64,000 nt of DNA from Erythroxylum novogranatense (lineage: Eukaryota > Streptophyta > Magnoliopsida > Malpighiales > Erythroxylaceae). The stretch is from contig CM057228.1 in NCBI GenBank assembly GCA_029891385.1, forward strand, positions 63,990,523 through 64,054,522. Reading direction: 5' to 3'. Made by a program: the position numbers and the translations under genes. Under the pieces are notes generated by a model, which ran no database searches, had not been told where the DNA came from, and was given only the letters and a program-made list of their open reading frames with translations. This document shows, piece after piece, positions 45,779-58,167 of the stretch (positions are counted from its first letter, which is position 1; every line of letters starts with the position of its first letter).

Positions 45779-46510
45779 ATGGATAAGTTAATGGATACGT
45801 TGAATTCAAAGTTCATGAGCCAAGATGAAAAACAAAAGAGCATGGAAACTAAATTTGATTAAATTGTAAAGAACCATGCATCTTCCATTCATAATTTGGA
45901 GCTTTAATTGGATCAAGAGGATGGCTCAAAGAATGTTATTTTAACTCGTTTTATCTCTTATGCTTCCAAATTGTACCTAGAACCAAATATGAACTAAAAT
46001 GAGTTTTTTCTTAAACATTTCACAACATTAATAACTAAGTGTTATGGAATAAATATACAATCAATTAAGCACATATCAATGGATAAGTTAATGGATACGT
46101 TGAATTCAAAGTTCATGAGCCAAGATGAAAACAAAAGAGCATGGAAACTAAATTTGATTAAATTGTAAAGAACCATGCATCTTCCATTCATAATTTGGAG
46201 CTTTAATTGGATCAAGAGGATGGCTCAAAGAATGTTATTTTAACTCGTTTTATCTCTTATGCTTCCAAATTGTACCTAGAACCAAATATGAACTAAAATG
46301 AGTTTTTTCTTAAACATTTCACAACATTAATAACTAAGTGCTATGGAATAAATATACAATCAATTAAGCACATATCAATGGATAAGTTAATGGATACGTT
46401 GAATTCAAAGTTCATGAGCCAAGATGAAAAACAAAAGAGCATGGAAACTAAATTTGATTAAATTGTAAAGAACCATGCATCTTCCATTCATAATTTGGAG
46501 CTTTAATTGG
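45612..46510. repeat. Tandem triplication of a 300-bp unit spanning an LTR/gag junction
   Basis: Units start at 45612, 45912 and 46211, each with ATCAAGAGGATGGCTCAAAG. Each unit joins the last 167 bp of the Athila-2 LTR, the ATGGA target copy and about 130 bp of the surrounding gag remnant. Copies differ at only two or three bases (A5 or A4 at GATGAAAAACAAA, T or C in AAGTGTTATGG). The final ATCAA at 46511 leads into unique gag sequence. Confidence 0.95.
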
Positions 46511-47800
46511 ATCAATTAGCCAATGCATTATCTACATGTAGTGTGTGGAGTCTCTTGACCTAGATAAAATTGAATCCAAAGGAGTAACTGAATACTATCA
46601 CACTTAGGAGTGGGAAATAATTGCAAGAAACATCTAATAAGTAAACTGAATCCCACCAAGGAGAAGACCAACAGAGAAAGTATAGGGAAGTAAAGAACAA
46701 AGAGGAAGCTCCTTATGTTCCTTCTCCTCCATATACACAAAAGATTCCATTCCTATAGAAGCATAAAGACAATAAATTAGACGCACAATTTGCAAAGTTC
46801 GTGAAGAAGCTAAAGAAATTGCAAATCAACCTATGCTTTATAGAAGTTTTGGATCATACACCTAATTACGCAAAGTTCCTCAAGGATATATTATCAAACA
46901 AGTAAACTTGAGATGATGATCGATTGATTTCCCTAATTGAAAGTTGTAGCTTCATAATTACTAACCATATTTCATCAAAATTAAATGACCCAAGGAGTTT
47001 TATTATACCTTATATTGTTGGTAATTTACAATTTGCTAAATGTTTATGTGACTTGGGTGCAAGTATTATTCTTATGCCTTTGCCAAATTTTAGGAAATTA
47101 GGGATAAGAGATGTTAATCTGACTTCCTTGCTTTTTCAATTGGTTCAATTTATAAAGAAACCATTCGGTATGATATATGTCCTCATAGTCAAGGATGAAA
47201 AATTCATTATTTTGATGGACTTTATAGCTTTAGAATTTAAAGAAGATAAAAATTGCCCATTTTTTCTTGGTAGTTTATTTATAAACACTAAAGAACTTTG
47301 GCTGATGTCTATAAAGGGAAACTTATCCTTTAGATTGGTGATAAATAAGTGGAATTCATTATAAATAAAGTGTTGAAAAATTCGATAAAAATCGACTCTT
47401 GTATGAAGATATATATGGTGAGTTAATTCAAGAGTAAGGAGAAAGCTATAAAAGAAGTGATTGCTCGGGAAGTTGAAGATGAAGGAGTATGAGAAAAGGA
47501 GGAGATGGGTGTTAAATCAAAGTAAGAGTTTGGGTGTTAAATCAAAGTAAGAGTTTTTAGTGAGAACAAAATTACTTGTGCCACCTTCCATATAAAAATC
47601 ACCCACTCTTGAGTTAAAACCTTACCTACACTTCTTAGTTATACCTTTCTAGGTGAGGGTCACACTTTACCCATCATCATTTTAAACTAGTTAGATGGAG
47701 AACATGAGAAGAGAGAGGTAGAGACAATTAAAAAGAGGATGAAAGCCATAAGATGATAAATTTCAGACATAAGAGGAAAAATTCCTAATATGGTGATACA
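46511..47800 (+). pseudogene. Plus-strand gypsy remnant A: gag C-terminus and protease
   Basis: It continues the gag frame that begins at 45779 (MDKLMDTLNSKFMSQDEKQK, repeated in the triplication). It reads LANALSTCS, a Thr-Leu-Arg-Ser-Gly-Lys segment, KLKKLQINLCFIEVLDHTPN and YAKFLKDILSNK. The protease of 146 codons is at 46924-47364, with CLCDLGASIILMP and the CPFFLGSLFINTKELW flap-side region. After 47364 the linker toward RT can be followed with stops (PTLELKPLPT near 47608, then IRG) to about 47790. The RT core is absent. It is related to, but older than, Athila-1. Confidence 0.8.
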
Positions 47801-49024
47801 TTTATATGTGCTTAATTGATTGTATAATTATTCCAAATAATTAGCAATTAATGACATGAAATTCCTTAAGACACTCTTTTTGACTTGTATATGATTTTAG
47901 GCACAATTAAGAAATAAAGAAATTAAATTAAGTCAAAAGCACAAAATTTAGGCCATTTTCTAAACATAAATACTCACTTGTCTTCATAGACCATGAAGAA
48001 GAAAATTAAAAGAAAAAATAAGGCAAGAAAAATGGAAACACAAATAAATCAAAGTTGCTCATGACTGTTATGCGTGAACGATGCAAGGTGTACATAAATT
48101 TAATGGAATTATGAAGATGGAGAGAATGGAACACCACCTGTCTATGTGTAAAGCAAAGGAGAGCTAAATTGCAATGTCCACAGTAATTAGAAAATGTAAA
48201 ATGGTAGTAGAAGATGACCAAAATTCCAGTTGCAATAGATGGGAGTAAAATGAAGCAAAAAGCAGTGCAGTAGGAGAAAGAAAGAAGAGTAGCTAGAGTT
48301 TGTGTACATGCAAGCTACATTTGAGTTTAATGCAAATGTCTGTGTTAAATGTAGGTAGCATTTAATGCACACATAGTAGGCGCAAAGAAGGTTTTTGCTT
48401 GAGTTTTTAATAAAAGAAGAACATAATAGAAGAGGAGGAGGAGCAGTGGAGTAGGGAGACATGGTCTTCATTTATTTTGAGAGAAGGTTTTTAGATAGCA
48501 ACATTTATTTGGAGTTTTCTCTTTGATCTCCATCTTGAAGATGGAGATCATGGCTGATAGTTTCAACTTGAAGATGGAGATAGAAGGCTAGCTTCTCGAT
48601 GTCGGTTCAATGGGTATATCAACGCCAAGTCATAGTTAAGCTATCTCATCTTATTAACGTTGTAATTTCTTTTTAGGTTGATTTAATCAAGTTTTGGATA
48701 GATGATTCAAATACGTTATTTTGATTGTTCTATTTTGATCCTATTGCTATAATGTTGAATGTAATTCGTAATTTTTACATTTAATGTTTGTTAGTAGCAT
48801 CTAATGATGCCATATTGTTAAGAACAACATAACTTAGGTTAGATAACCCAAGCATATGAGATTATAGCCTATATTGATCGTTTTCCACATTGTAATGCTG
48901 TTGTCAAAATGAATATAGAGATTGTATCCTAGGTTATTTAGTAATTCTAGGCTGCTGCCAACATATTGAAATTTCTCAAATTATTCAAAAGCAATAAATG
49001 CAACACTTATGATGCAATTGAAAT
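47801..49024. other. Non-coding gypsy debris with a plus-orientation LTR-like segment
   Basis: No gene. The segment at about 48826-48980 (ATAACTTAGGTTAGATAACC..., ATATAGAGATTGTATCCTAG) matches the reverse complement of the Athila-2 LTR near 44880-45060. It is therefore probably part of an LTR belonging to remnant A. Near 48519-48585 a short repeat, CTTGAAGATGGAGAT, occurs twice. Confidence 0.5.
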
Positions 49025-50037
49025 CATTAAACTTTTTTGATTCAAAAAAAACATTAGTGGCTTATTTACTCTATTATAAACATGTACCCACCTTGATTTC
49101 CTTTTTTAAGGACTTGCTCAAAATGTCTCTGCTCTTGCTTCTCTTGTCTCTTTTTATCCCTTTTATACAATAACAAAAATTCAACTCAATAGGGTTTTCA
49201 ATTGAAAGTCACACAAAGCACAATCACTAAAATTAGTGCTAGGATACTTAAACCCATGCATTTTCTAAATTTCATGAACTAAAATCCTTCCAAAAATCTA
49301 GAAGATTTGAAATGATCTTACTTTGATTCTTCATCAAATGAAGAGATCTTTGGCTCAAATGGAAGTTCTTCTCTTCCTCTACCTTTTTCTCTTCTTGAAC
49401 CACTTGAAAATCTCTCTCAAAAGCTAAGAAATGAAGAAACCTTATCTTAACTCTCTTCTTTTCTCTCAACCGCCGAAATCTCTCTTCTTTCCCTATTTGA
49501 ATTGTTATTTCTCTTCTTTCTCTCCTATTTTCGTTTTACCCCTTCTTAAAATAGAAAACCAACCTTTCTTCTTCCATTTATACTTTTATTGAGTTCAAAA
49601 AGTCCATTTTACCCTTCCTTATAAGCTTAGGTTCCTTTAAGAAAAAATCTTAGCCCTTTCTCCCAGAGAATCCGATGAAAGGGTGGGATCCGGAGAATCT
49701 CTTTTTCTTAAAAATAAAATTAAAAAAATAGGAATCCAGGGGCTATTTCTGTTTGAATTAAAAGACAAAAATTGGAACTTATCTATTTTATTTTATCTAT
49801 TTTAGTTAAATGAAAATTTTTAGTTAAATGAACTTGGAAAAATTGCTGATGAACCTTAAGTGTCTTACCAAAAACACCCTTTAACATTCTTATAACCTTA
49901 ACACTTTAATTAAATCAACCTACATCATATAGTCTTTCTAACATCAACATAATAATTAACTCCACAAACTTTCATAAAGACCTCATAATTAATGTAAATC
50001 ATACTTATTCATCAAGAAAAAATTTTGGGGGCCAACA
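49025..50037. other. LTR-like fragment X', related to 62924-63700
   Basis: From TGTACCCACCTTGATTTCC (49083) onward the sequence parallels 62926-63700: the CT-rich block with CTTTTTCTCT..., AAAAGTCCATTTTACCCTTCC and TATAAGCTTAGG. It ends GGGGGCCAACA at 50037, matching the TGTTGG start of the LTR at 51293 as an inverted terminal repeat. It looks like the 3' portion of an older copy of the same LTR. Confidence 0.55.
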
Positions 50038-50110
50038 AAAAAAGCGTAGTTAGGAAGATAACCCAACAGTAGCATTAATTGGCACCTGTAGTTCCATAGT
50101 CACCAGTTAG

Positions 50111-51292
50111 ATGCCATCCAAGCTGAAAGATCTATGGAGTTTCATAATACCATGCATAGTTGGTGAATTTGAATTCACAAAGAGCCTCTGTGATATAAGA
50201 GCAAGTATTAATCTTATACCCTTTTCGATATTCAAAACATTAGGACTTAGTGAGGTTAAGCTAACTTCAATGCTAATTTAGTTGGCTGTTCAATCTATTA
50301 CCAGACCGTTTGGAGTGGTGGAAGACGTTTTGACGCAAAAGAACAAGCTTATTATTCTAGTGGACTTTGTGGTTTTTAACTTTGAAGAGGATAAGAGCTG
50401 TCCACTAATTCTTGAGTGACCTTTCATGAACACAGGAAAACCATTAATCGACATTCATAAAGGAAAACAAACACTTCAGATTGGTATATGAACATGAACA
50501 AGGATTTAAAGAATCCTAAAGAAAGCAGTGCGTATATGAAATTTGATATCATGGATAAAAGTATACAAGAACAAGTAGAGAATTGCATTTTAGATGTGAA
50601 ATCAATAGAAGTGAAAATGGACAATGAAGTTGAGAGGGCGAACAAGGTTGAGTTTAAAGGAATGAATGAGATGGAGGAGTTGGGTTTTCCAACTCATCAA
50701 AACATATTAGTTTAAACCAAAGCACCCATACCACCCTCCATAGAAAAACCACCCACTTTAGAGCTTAAACCTTTACCTACATATCTTAGATATACCTTCT
50801 CAAATGAAGGTCAAACTTGGCCTATCATCGTTTCTAATCAACTAGATGGGAAACAAAAGAGTAAGGTGGTAACAATTGTCAAGAAGTGGATGAAGGGCAT
50901 AGGATGGAAAATTTCCAACATTCGAGGAATAAGTCTAAATGTTTGTATGCATCAAATAAACCTCAAAGAAGGATATAGAGTGGTGATAGAATGTCAACAT
51001 AGATTAGACCCTCACCTGAAAGAAGTGGTAAAGAAAAAAATAGAAGAATTCTTAGATACAGGGATACTTTATCCTATATTTGATAGTGAATGGGTTAGCC
51101 TGGTACAATGTGTATCAAAGAAGGTTGGAATGACTGTAATGGAGAATGAAAATAAATAATTAATTTCAACAAGAACAGTTACTGGATGGAGTGTGTGCAT
51201 AGATTATCACAAACTCAACAAAGTGACTAAAAAAGATCATTTCTCTTTTCCGTTCATAGATCAAATGATAGAAAGAGTGGTTGGTCACTCAT
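50111..51292 (+). pseudogene. Plus-strand gypsy remnant B: protease and RT start
   Basis: It reads KLKDLWSFIIPCIVGEFEF and the protease region with CDIRASINLIP, where the catalytic DLGA has become DIRA. It continues through FGVVEDVLTQKNKLIILVDF and CPLILE. The linker is 50488-50712. The RT lead-in follows: KGIGWKISNIRGISLNVCMH, LDPHLKEVVKKKIEEFLDTG, YPIFDSEWVSLVQCVSKKVG and WSVCIDYHKLNKVTKKDHF, where it is cut at 51293 by LTR X. It overlaps remnant A in protease, so A and B are different copies of one family. Confidence 0.82.
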
Positions 51293-53130
51293 TGTTGGGA
51301 CCCGATTTCAGAACCGGACCCCAACCGAAAAAATAGAAATCACGAAACAAAAGAACGAACGAAAATCACGAATCAGAAAACAAAGCGAAACGGTTCTCAT
51401 CATCAAGCAAAAGAATCGAAAGTGGAAACATAAATCGAACAACAAAGTGGCAGATTAAACGAAAGAACGGATTACAAAGCGAAACAATTCCAAAAGCAAA
51501 AAATCGAATTAGTTCAAAATCAAAGCAAACAGACGGTTCAATTGAACTGAAGAAAATTTCCCGACATTCATAAACGCATACTTTAGAAAAACGCCGCGTT
51601 GGAAACCTTAGACTAAACCAATCCAATCCGAAACCAGTATAATTTTTTTCTTTTCTTTTTTTTTCATCTTATTCATCTTTACTCGATCCTTCAAAATTCA
51701 AATCATAACCATCAATTTACCCAAAAATCTTATTATTCCTTTTCTTTTGTCAATAAAAACCATCACACATATCCATATACCCACAATCAAGCCAAAAACA
51801 AGAGCACTTCAATATTTCAACTCAAACATCACAATTCATCGGACCTCATGTCCAGAATCCCATCATAAACAAACACATTCAATCTTTATCAGCATAGCAC
51901 TTCAAATAATTCTTAATCATCAACATCATCGGACCTCCCGTCCATAATCCAAAACACAATCAATATTCAATTTATATACAAAACCATAATTCACTATTCT
52001 ATTCCATATACAAATCCATAATTCAATCAATCTCATTCATATATCATAACCATACACAAATTTATATCTCAAGTCCATACACAAGTCCAGAAGTCACTTA
52101 CATCATGAAATAAAAGCTTACAAAAATATTAATGGCATTCCGCGCCATATACAAACCAATACCAAAAGCCAAATTACTCATAATACAAAATATGCAAAAA
52201 TCAATCAAAAGCCTTGACTTTTTTTCATCCGATCTTCTGCTTGATACCTGAAGATGGGGGTGAAAGGGGGTGAGCTAGATAGCTCGTGGATATCATATTT
52301 ATAAATCAAAAAATAAGCAAAAATATTTGCAAAAACATTTTCCATTATAAAAAGGATTTCACAGATGAAAATTTATCAAATAATTCTTTTTCAAAAATTT
52401 TCTCAATTTATCAATGAATTCACGAACAAATCAAAAACATGAATGCATCACATTATAAACAAAATCAAAAACACATAAACATATCAGAATGATTTGGGTC
52501 AGTCCAAAATGGAACGTACTGCATATTTTCGCATAGCGGTCTTGTGTAGCTGTGAACAGAACGTACTACTCCTTCTTGCATAGCGGTCCGGTGTAGCTGT
52601 GAACTTATGGAAGTTCGTAACGGAGCTCCAATGCCACTAGCCGGTAGGCTGGCGAAGCCTATAAAAATGAAACAAGTGTACTTGACTCAAACTTATGGGA
52701 CCTAACCAAACTCACATAACACATTTCACACTTGAAAAATCAGATTGTTCGAAGGCATGTTTCGAAAACTTAATTTTCATATCATGTCAATCAGACACAT
52801 TGACATTTACAAATTCACATATTCAAAAACCACATGACAATCATTCAAGTATCAAACAAATTACCACAATTTCAAATATCACATGATGATCAAAAATCAC
52901 ATAACTATTCTTTAATCAATCAAACACAAGAATGCAACACTTTTTTTTTTTGCAATATCGTAAAATCATTCAAAAACAATGCATGAAACAACTACATCAT
53001 TTTATTAAATCATCTGAAACAATTGTCACAATTTATCCAATTATTCGAAAACGATAATTTAGAAACATTTGCTTTCTTGATTTTTCAAAAATACGTAATT
53101 AGCTTATAATTCAAAATATAAACACGGTAC

Positions 53131-54430
53131 TGTTAGAGTAGTGTCCTAAAGGCAATCGCCTTTAGCGCGTTTTGTACAAAGTTGTACATACTTTATAAAT
53201 AAATAAATAAAGTCGTATTTCATTAATTTGATGTTCATAATTAATGAATGGATATTGATCTATAAGCAAATTAATGAAGTCCATGATATATGACATAGCA
53301 TGAAGGAAATTATGATGTGATCATACTACTGAGATTCCTATCATGTGCAATTATGTCAGTATCTAAATTATCCCTAGTCATAGGATTACTGAGACTGGAT
53401 ATCGGTAATCCGGAAAGACTAGCACATCTCAAGCTCCTTGATTTGATCAAGCAGTGGATCTCAGAAACTGTAAATATGAGATCTTTAAGGTTGAGATGTG
53501 GATGCTTACTAGAGGTAGTAAGTACATTGGATGACCTGCTATGAGATCATCACATGGATGCCCTATTCTAATGTCGGTGATAATCTCATCATAGCAATGG
53601 TGCAAGTATCCTTAGACTTGAGGTACTCAAGGATATCTTGGATACTGATTCTATGCTTTGACTCCATTCCTTGTTACCTTATAGAGGTCGCTCATAGGGT
53701 GGTGCTTGGGTATAGCTTGAGGTATTCGAAGATAATTGAGTAGCCAATAAAGGATTCACCATTTCTGTGATAGCAGAAGATGATACCCATGGCCTCTTGT
53801 CAGGGTCATTACTTGGAAATCTCTGATCAGGGTACATATGTCATGAAGAGTGTCTTCATTGACATATTAAGTATTAAGTAATGAGTCCAAGGACAAGAAC
53901 TGAAATCACTTGGACTAGATTTGACATAGTCAGTCTAGTGAGAGTTGACACATTGCCCATACTCATAACCAAGTGGGGTATAGCATGGTGAAAGGACGAA
54001 TTGCACGGTAATTGTCTATGGAAAGGTTCGTGATATGGTCCATGATGAATATAGCTTCATTCGTCAAACCAATTACTTTCCGGTCAATTGGGGGTCATGA
54101 TGTGTTGCTAGATACCGCTCATGACTTGCTTAGATTAAGTGTTAATCTAAGTGGCCAATATAACCGGGAACCTAATGGGTCACACGCATAAGAGTGTCTC
54201 GGAGAATTTGTAAAATAGTTTTGGATAAAGATCCAATATATGGAGAGCAATCGGATTAAATGGATCCCGATGAGATCGAGATATGTCCCGATGAGATCGC
54301 GACATCGATATTGCTGAAAAGGGTTTTCGGGGGGTTTTTTCCATATTGGGACCCAGTAGGACTGACCCCAGTGTGACTGGACCGCTTCAGCAATTATATA
54401 CATATATATATATAATTGATTAAAGAATTA

Positions 54431-54499
<69 letters not shown>

Positions 54500-54975
54500 G
54501 ATGAAGAGAGAAGCATTAGAAGCTTCCTTTATTATGCTTAGTCATTAAGGAATTAAATGACTAAAAGAAAAAATGATGAAGAGGAAAGATGAGGATATTC
54601 GTTGATGATATAAAACAAAAGAAGGAGTTCTTCGTGGGTTTAGCAAGGAAGAAGGAAAAGAGTTTTTCATCTTTCAAGCTCTCCATCGATCATCTTCATC
54701 TTTCAAGCTTCTTCTCCATCATTTTCCAAGCTCTCCAGAACAAAGGTAAGATCTAGCAGTCTTTACTTTGTTCTAGCTATTCTCGGGTCAAAGGGTTTGT
54801 CCCGGTTAGGTTCTCCGATCTCTGCGTGGATACCGTTAGAGACGGTCTCCTTTGGTCGTTTTGGTTTGCTTTGTTATATAGTCACATGGATCCTGGCTTT
54901 CGGAAGGTCTTGGAACAAAAAATTTTTGTTTTTCGCACCGTGGTCATGTGATGCTCACACCGGGATTTCCCTACA
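53131..54975 (+). repeat. Copia-2 5' LTR
   Basis: Features: a start hairpin (CTAAAGGC-AATC-GCCTTTAG), AATAAATAAATAAAG near 53203, twin CCCGATGAGATCG near 54266-54298 and a TATA-rich region 54397-54454 next to a (GT)n run at 54454-54495. It ends GGGATTTCCCTACA. Confidence 0.95.
54429..54495. repeat. Compound (AT)n(GT)n microsatellite in the Copia-2 5' LTR
   Basis: About 13 AT units are followed by about 20 GT units. The 3' LTR has a similar but different-length tract (62396-62441), preceded by a duplicated GATTAATTAATTAAAGAATT. Copia-1 LTRs lack the GT run. Confidence 0.97.
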
Positions 54976-54976
54976 G

Positions 54977-54990
54977 TGGTATCAAAGCCA
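54977..54990 (+). other. Copia-2 primer-binding site (initiator-Met tRNA)
   Basis: TGGTATCAAAGCCA is one mismatch from the ideal TGGTATCAGAGCC seen in Copia-1. It is located one base after the LTR. Confidence 0.93.
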
Positions 54991-57117
54991 CTTGTGTCGT
55001 ATATAACAAAGAAATCATGACTAGGTCGGAGTTGCCTATTGCTTGTGATGATGATGCATGTTGGTTGTGTGAATTTCGAATTCAGTGTAGAAATATTGTT
55101 TTCGAAATTTTTTTGCCCAGATATTTTCACAAGATGTTGTTGCATATGTCTGTGGAAGCTCGGAATTTATCAATGTGATTTGATATGGTTTTGATAATTT
55201 ATTCCCTAATATTCTGGTTGCTGTCTTTGTGCACATTCAATGAACAGGCATGCTTATAAATTCGAGAATAAATTGTAGAATTTTTTTGTTCAGATTTTCT
55301 TTCACCAACATGTCTCTAAGATGTTTGTGAATGTCTATGAGAATGGAAAAATGTTTTCGAGGTGATTTACTATTTATTTGAGAATTTATTGTGTGTTGCT
55401 GGGAATAACTGTGTTGAGGAACACAGATTCTACATTGGCTTGGTTGTTGAGGTTGGATGAATTTTTTGTTGGAAATAAATCCTGAAAAAATTCATGGAAC
55501 ATGTTGTGAACATGTTGTAACCTCTGTAATTTTATCATAATTTATTGAAATTTTTTCAATGAGTTTTTCAAGGAAATGACAATGCTTGGCAGTTTTGAGA
55601 AAATTGCTGGAGCTATTTTGTTTGAAATGAAAAATTGTGTATTTCTCAATTCCAATGCCATGGATCCTTTTTAATGTGATTTAAAATGTGTCATATTGAT
55701 GTTATATGCTTGCCTAAATGAATTTCTTGAAATCGAGTTTCCAAACAATTTAGGATGTCAAATGTGTCTCATTAGCGTCTCGTTAGTGTATTCCCTTATC
55801 TTGATTGTTTTGGCCGTCACAAATTTTGTGACAGGTGCCGAAATAGTCTTGATAAAGTGTAGACTACCTAGAGATACTTAGGGTGATAATTTGATATTCT
55901 CAAATTATTTGGAAATCTAAATGAATAAGAGTGTATTCATCAATTTCAAGTTTTTCATGTATAGTTTGACTATATATAGTAAGCATGGAACAATGAAAGT
56001 GTTTCATTGGTACATCATAAGAAAGGATATTATACTTGGTATTGTGAATTTGATCTACACGGATTGAGAAATTAGCCGATTAGAGAGCAAGCTAAAACCA
56101 GTCGACTAGCACATGTTCCGATGATCGCACGTCCATTCAATGATTAGAATATGCACCGATCATTGGAAAGTGGATTCCAATGACTAGAACATGCACCAAT
56201 CACCGAAAGTGGATTCAATCGATCGAACATGTTCCAATGACCGAACGTCTCTGATAACCTATAGTAGTTGACTAGCACAAGTTCCAATGATCAAGACGTG
56301 TACCAATCACTAGAACATGCACCAGTCGACTACAACAACATGCAGAGGTGGGATGATGGATGATTTTAGGTATAGACTCAATGTGATTGATGAAATATCC
56401 TAAATCATACCATATAGTCATGGTGACTATAATCCTATAGCTTGGAGAAGAAGAAGATGAGACCTGAAAACCCTCACACATCATATGAAAACTAACGCCT
56501 TCCATTAATATAGGGAGAACCAGAGTTCTTATAGAGTTGGGTTGTTGGGTAAACCCAAGCTCACTCTATACGGATGTGTTCGAACCATGAAAATAAGATT
56601 TTCGGATTAATGGGTCGGTTTTCACTAGAAGCGTTGATTTGTTGAGTAAACTCAAGGTCAACGTGGACAGAGGCGAAATTGGGTAGTGTACATCAGATGT
56701 ACGCGCATCAAAAGTTGATAAGCCAATGATTGTGCATACATCACGAGTTGATAGCACTAGTCAATAGTTGCATCTATGAAGCAAATGGTATGACCGATAC
56801 CTGCCGATAGATCTAAGGTGGCTTGTTGGGTAAACCCAAGGTCATTTTAGTAATGTCGGATATCTATGATGCAATTGGTATGACCGATACCTACCGATTG
56901 ACCTAAGGTGGCTTGTTAGGTAAACCCAAGGTTATCCTTAGCAATGTCGGATATCGACCCACTAGGACATTTTGTCATAATGTTTCTTGGATTCGTACTG
57001 AGGGTTATGGATTCTTTGAAACTAGTGGGAGCCATATGCATGTCATTCAAGTCCTTATGATCATGCATGTAATTCTATTCTAACATTCTTTCTCTCTTTC
57101 TCTATAGGTTATTGAAG
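54991..57117 (+). other. Copia-2 untranslated leader
   Basis: Non-coding and collinear with 21308-23418. It contains the degraded palindromic minisatellite (56096-56335), the TTGGGTAAACCCAA-type motifs and the tandem pair at about 56771-56951. Confidence 0.75.
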
Positions 57118-57960
57118 ATGACTTCCAGTGTGAACTTGCGCTCACTTATGGACTCAAACAAATTAACTGGACCAAATTTTCTTGATTGGTTGAGAAATCT
57201 AAGAATTGTTCTCAAGTCTGAGGAACTGGGATATGTCCTAGATGTTCCACTTCCTGATCCACCTGCTGTTGATGCTTCTGATGAGAATCAAAAAGTATAT
57301 CGAAAGCATCTTAAAGACAGTGACATGGCTACTTGTATTATGCTTGCCTCGATGTCACCAGAGCTGCAGAAGCAGCATGAGTCTATGGATGCTCATACCA
57401 TAGTGTATCATCTTAGAGAGCTTTTTGATGAGTAAGCTCGGTCTGAAAGGTTCGAGACCTCGAGACTACTCTTCACTACTAAGATGACTCCAGGTTCATC
57501 TGCAGTGCAGTATGCACTGAAGATGAATGGGTATATTGAGAGATTGGCCGTCTTAGGTTTTGTTATGGATTATGAATTAAGTATTGACTTAATTCTGGTT
57601 GGATTGTCTGATAGTTATTCACAGTTTGTGTTAAACTATCGAATGAACCAAATATCCACGACAATCCCTGAGTTGATCAATATGCTCAAGACAGCAGAGC
57701 AAGCTATCAAGAAGGATAGCAAGGCAGTGCTTGTGGTGGACTCTTCTTCTTCTGGTTCCAAGAAAAAGAAGCAGAAGAAGAAAAGGTCTAAGAAACCGAA
57801 AGGAAGTATAGCCAAGAAGAAAACCAAAGAGACTGCACCAAAAAGAACTTGCTTCCATTGTGGCAAGACTGGTCACTGGAAGCGGAACTGTAAAGTCTAT
57901 CTGGATGAATTGAAGCAGAAGAAGGCATCAGATGCCTCGACTTCTTCGGTATGTTTGTCA
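57118..57960 (+). pseudogene. Copia-2 gag
   Basis: The ATG at 57118 (MTSSVNLRSLMDSNKLTGPN) opens a frame running to about 57950 with a single TAA at 57433-57435, where Copia-1 has CAA (Gln). It includes FLDWLRNLRIVLKSEELGYV, TCIMLASMSPELQKQHESMD, MNGYIERLAVLGF, a Lys-rich tract and the zinc knuckle CFHCGKTGHWKRNC. Near 57950 a base is lost (CTTCGG where Copia-1 has CTTCAGG), so the frame leaves gag before protease. Confidence 0.92.
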
Positions 57961-58167
57961 TTGAGGTTAATACTGTTTCGATCATAACATATGGGTATTA
58001 GATACGGTTGTGGCTCACATATGCAATGATATGAAGGGCCTCGGGGACGATGAGATGTTTCGTGAAGGAGAACTAGACTGCGTGTGGGAAATGGAGCAAG
58101 AGTTCTTTGCATTAGCGTAGCACTTACTTTTGTCACTCCCCATTGGGCTTGTAATTAAATTGGATGA
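57961..58167 (+). pseudogene. Copia-2 protease, frameshifted patch
   Basis: The active-site region (WVLDTG-type in Copia-1 at 24285) is out of frame here because several single bases are missing (GATACGG for GATACCGG, TTTCGATC for TTTCTGACC, CCTCGGGG for CCTCTGGG). It is a cluster within 200 bp, while the flanks are well preserved. Confidence 0.8.

Noticed and set aside
48006..48471. Hydrophobic minus-strand frames
   Set aside because: They are reverse readings of A-rich debris next to a gypsy remnant, with no family resemblance.
52695..52886. Small frame in element X
   Set aside because: Thr/His/Ser-rich translation of a CA-rich LTR stretch, with no support.
57631..57876. Minus-strand Phe/Leu-rich frames opposite the Copia-2 gag Lys tract
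   Set aside because: Shadow of the Lys-rich coding strand (AAG read as CTT).
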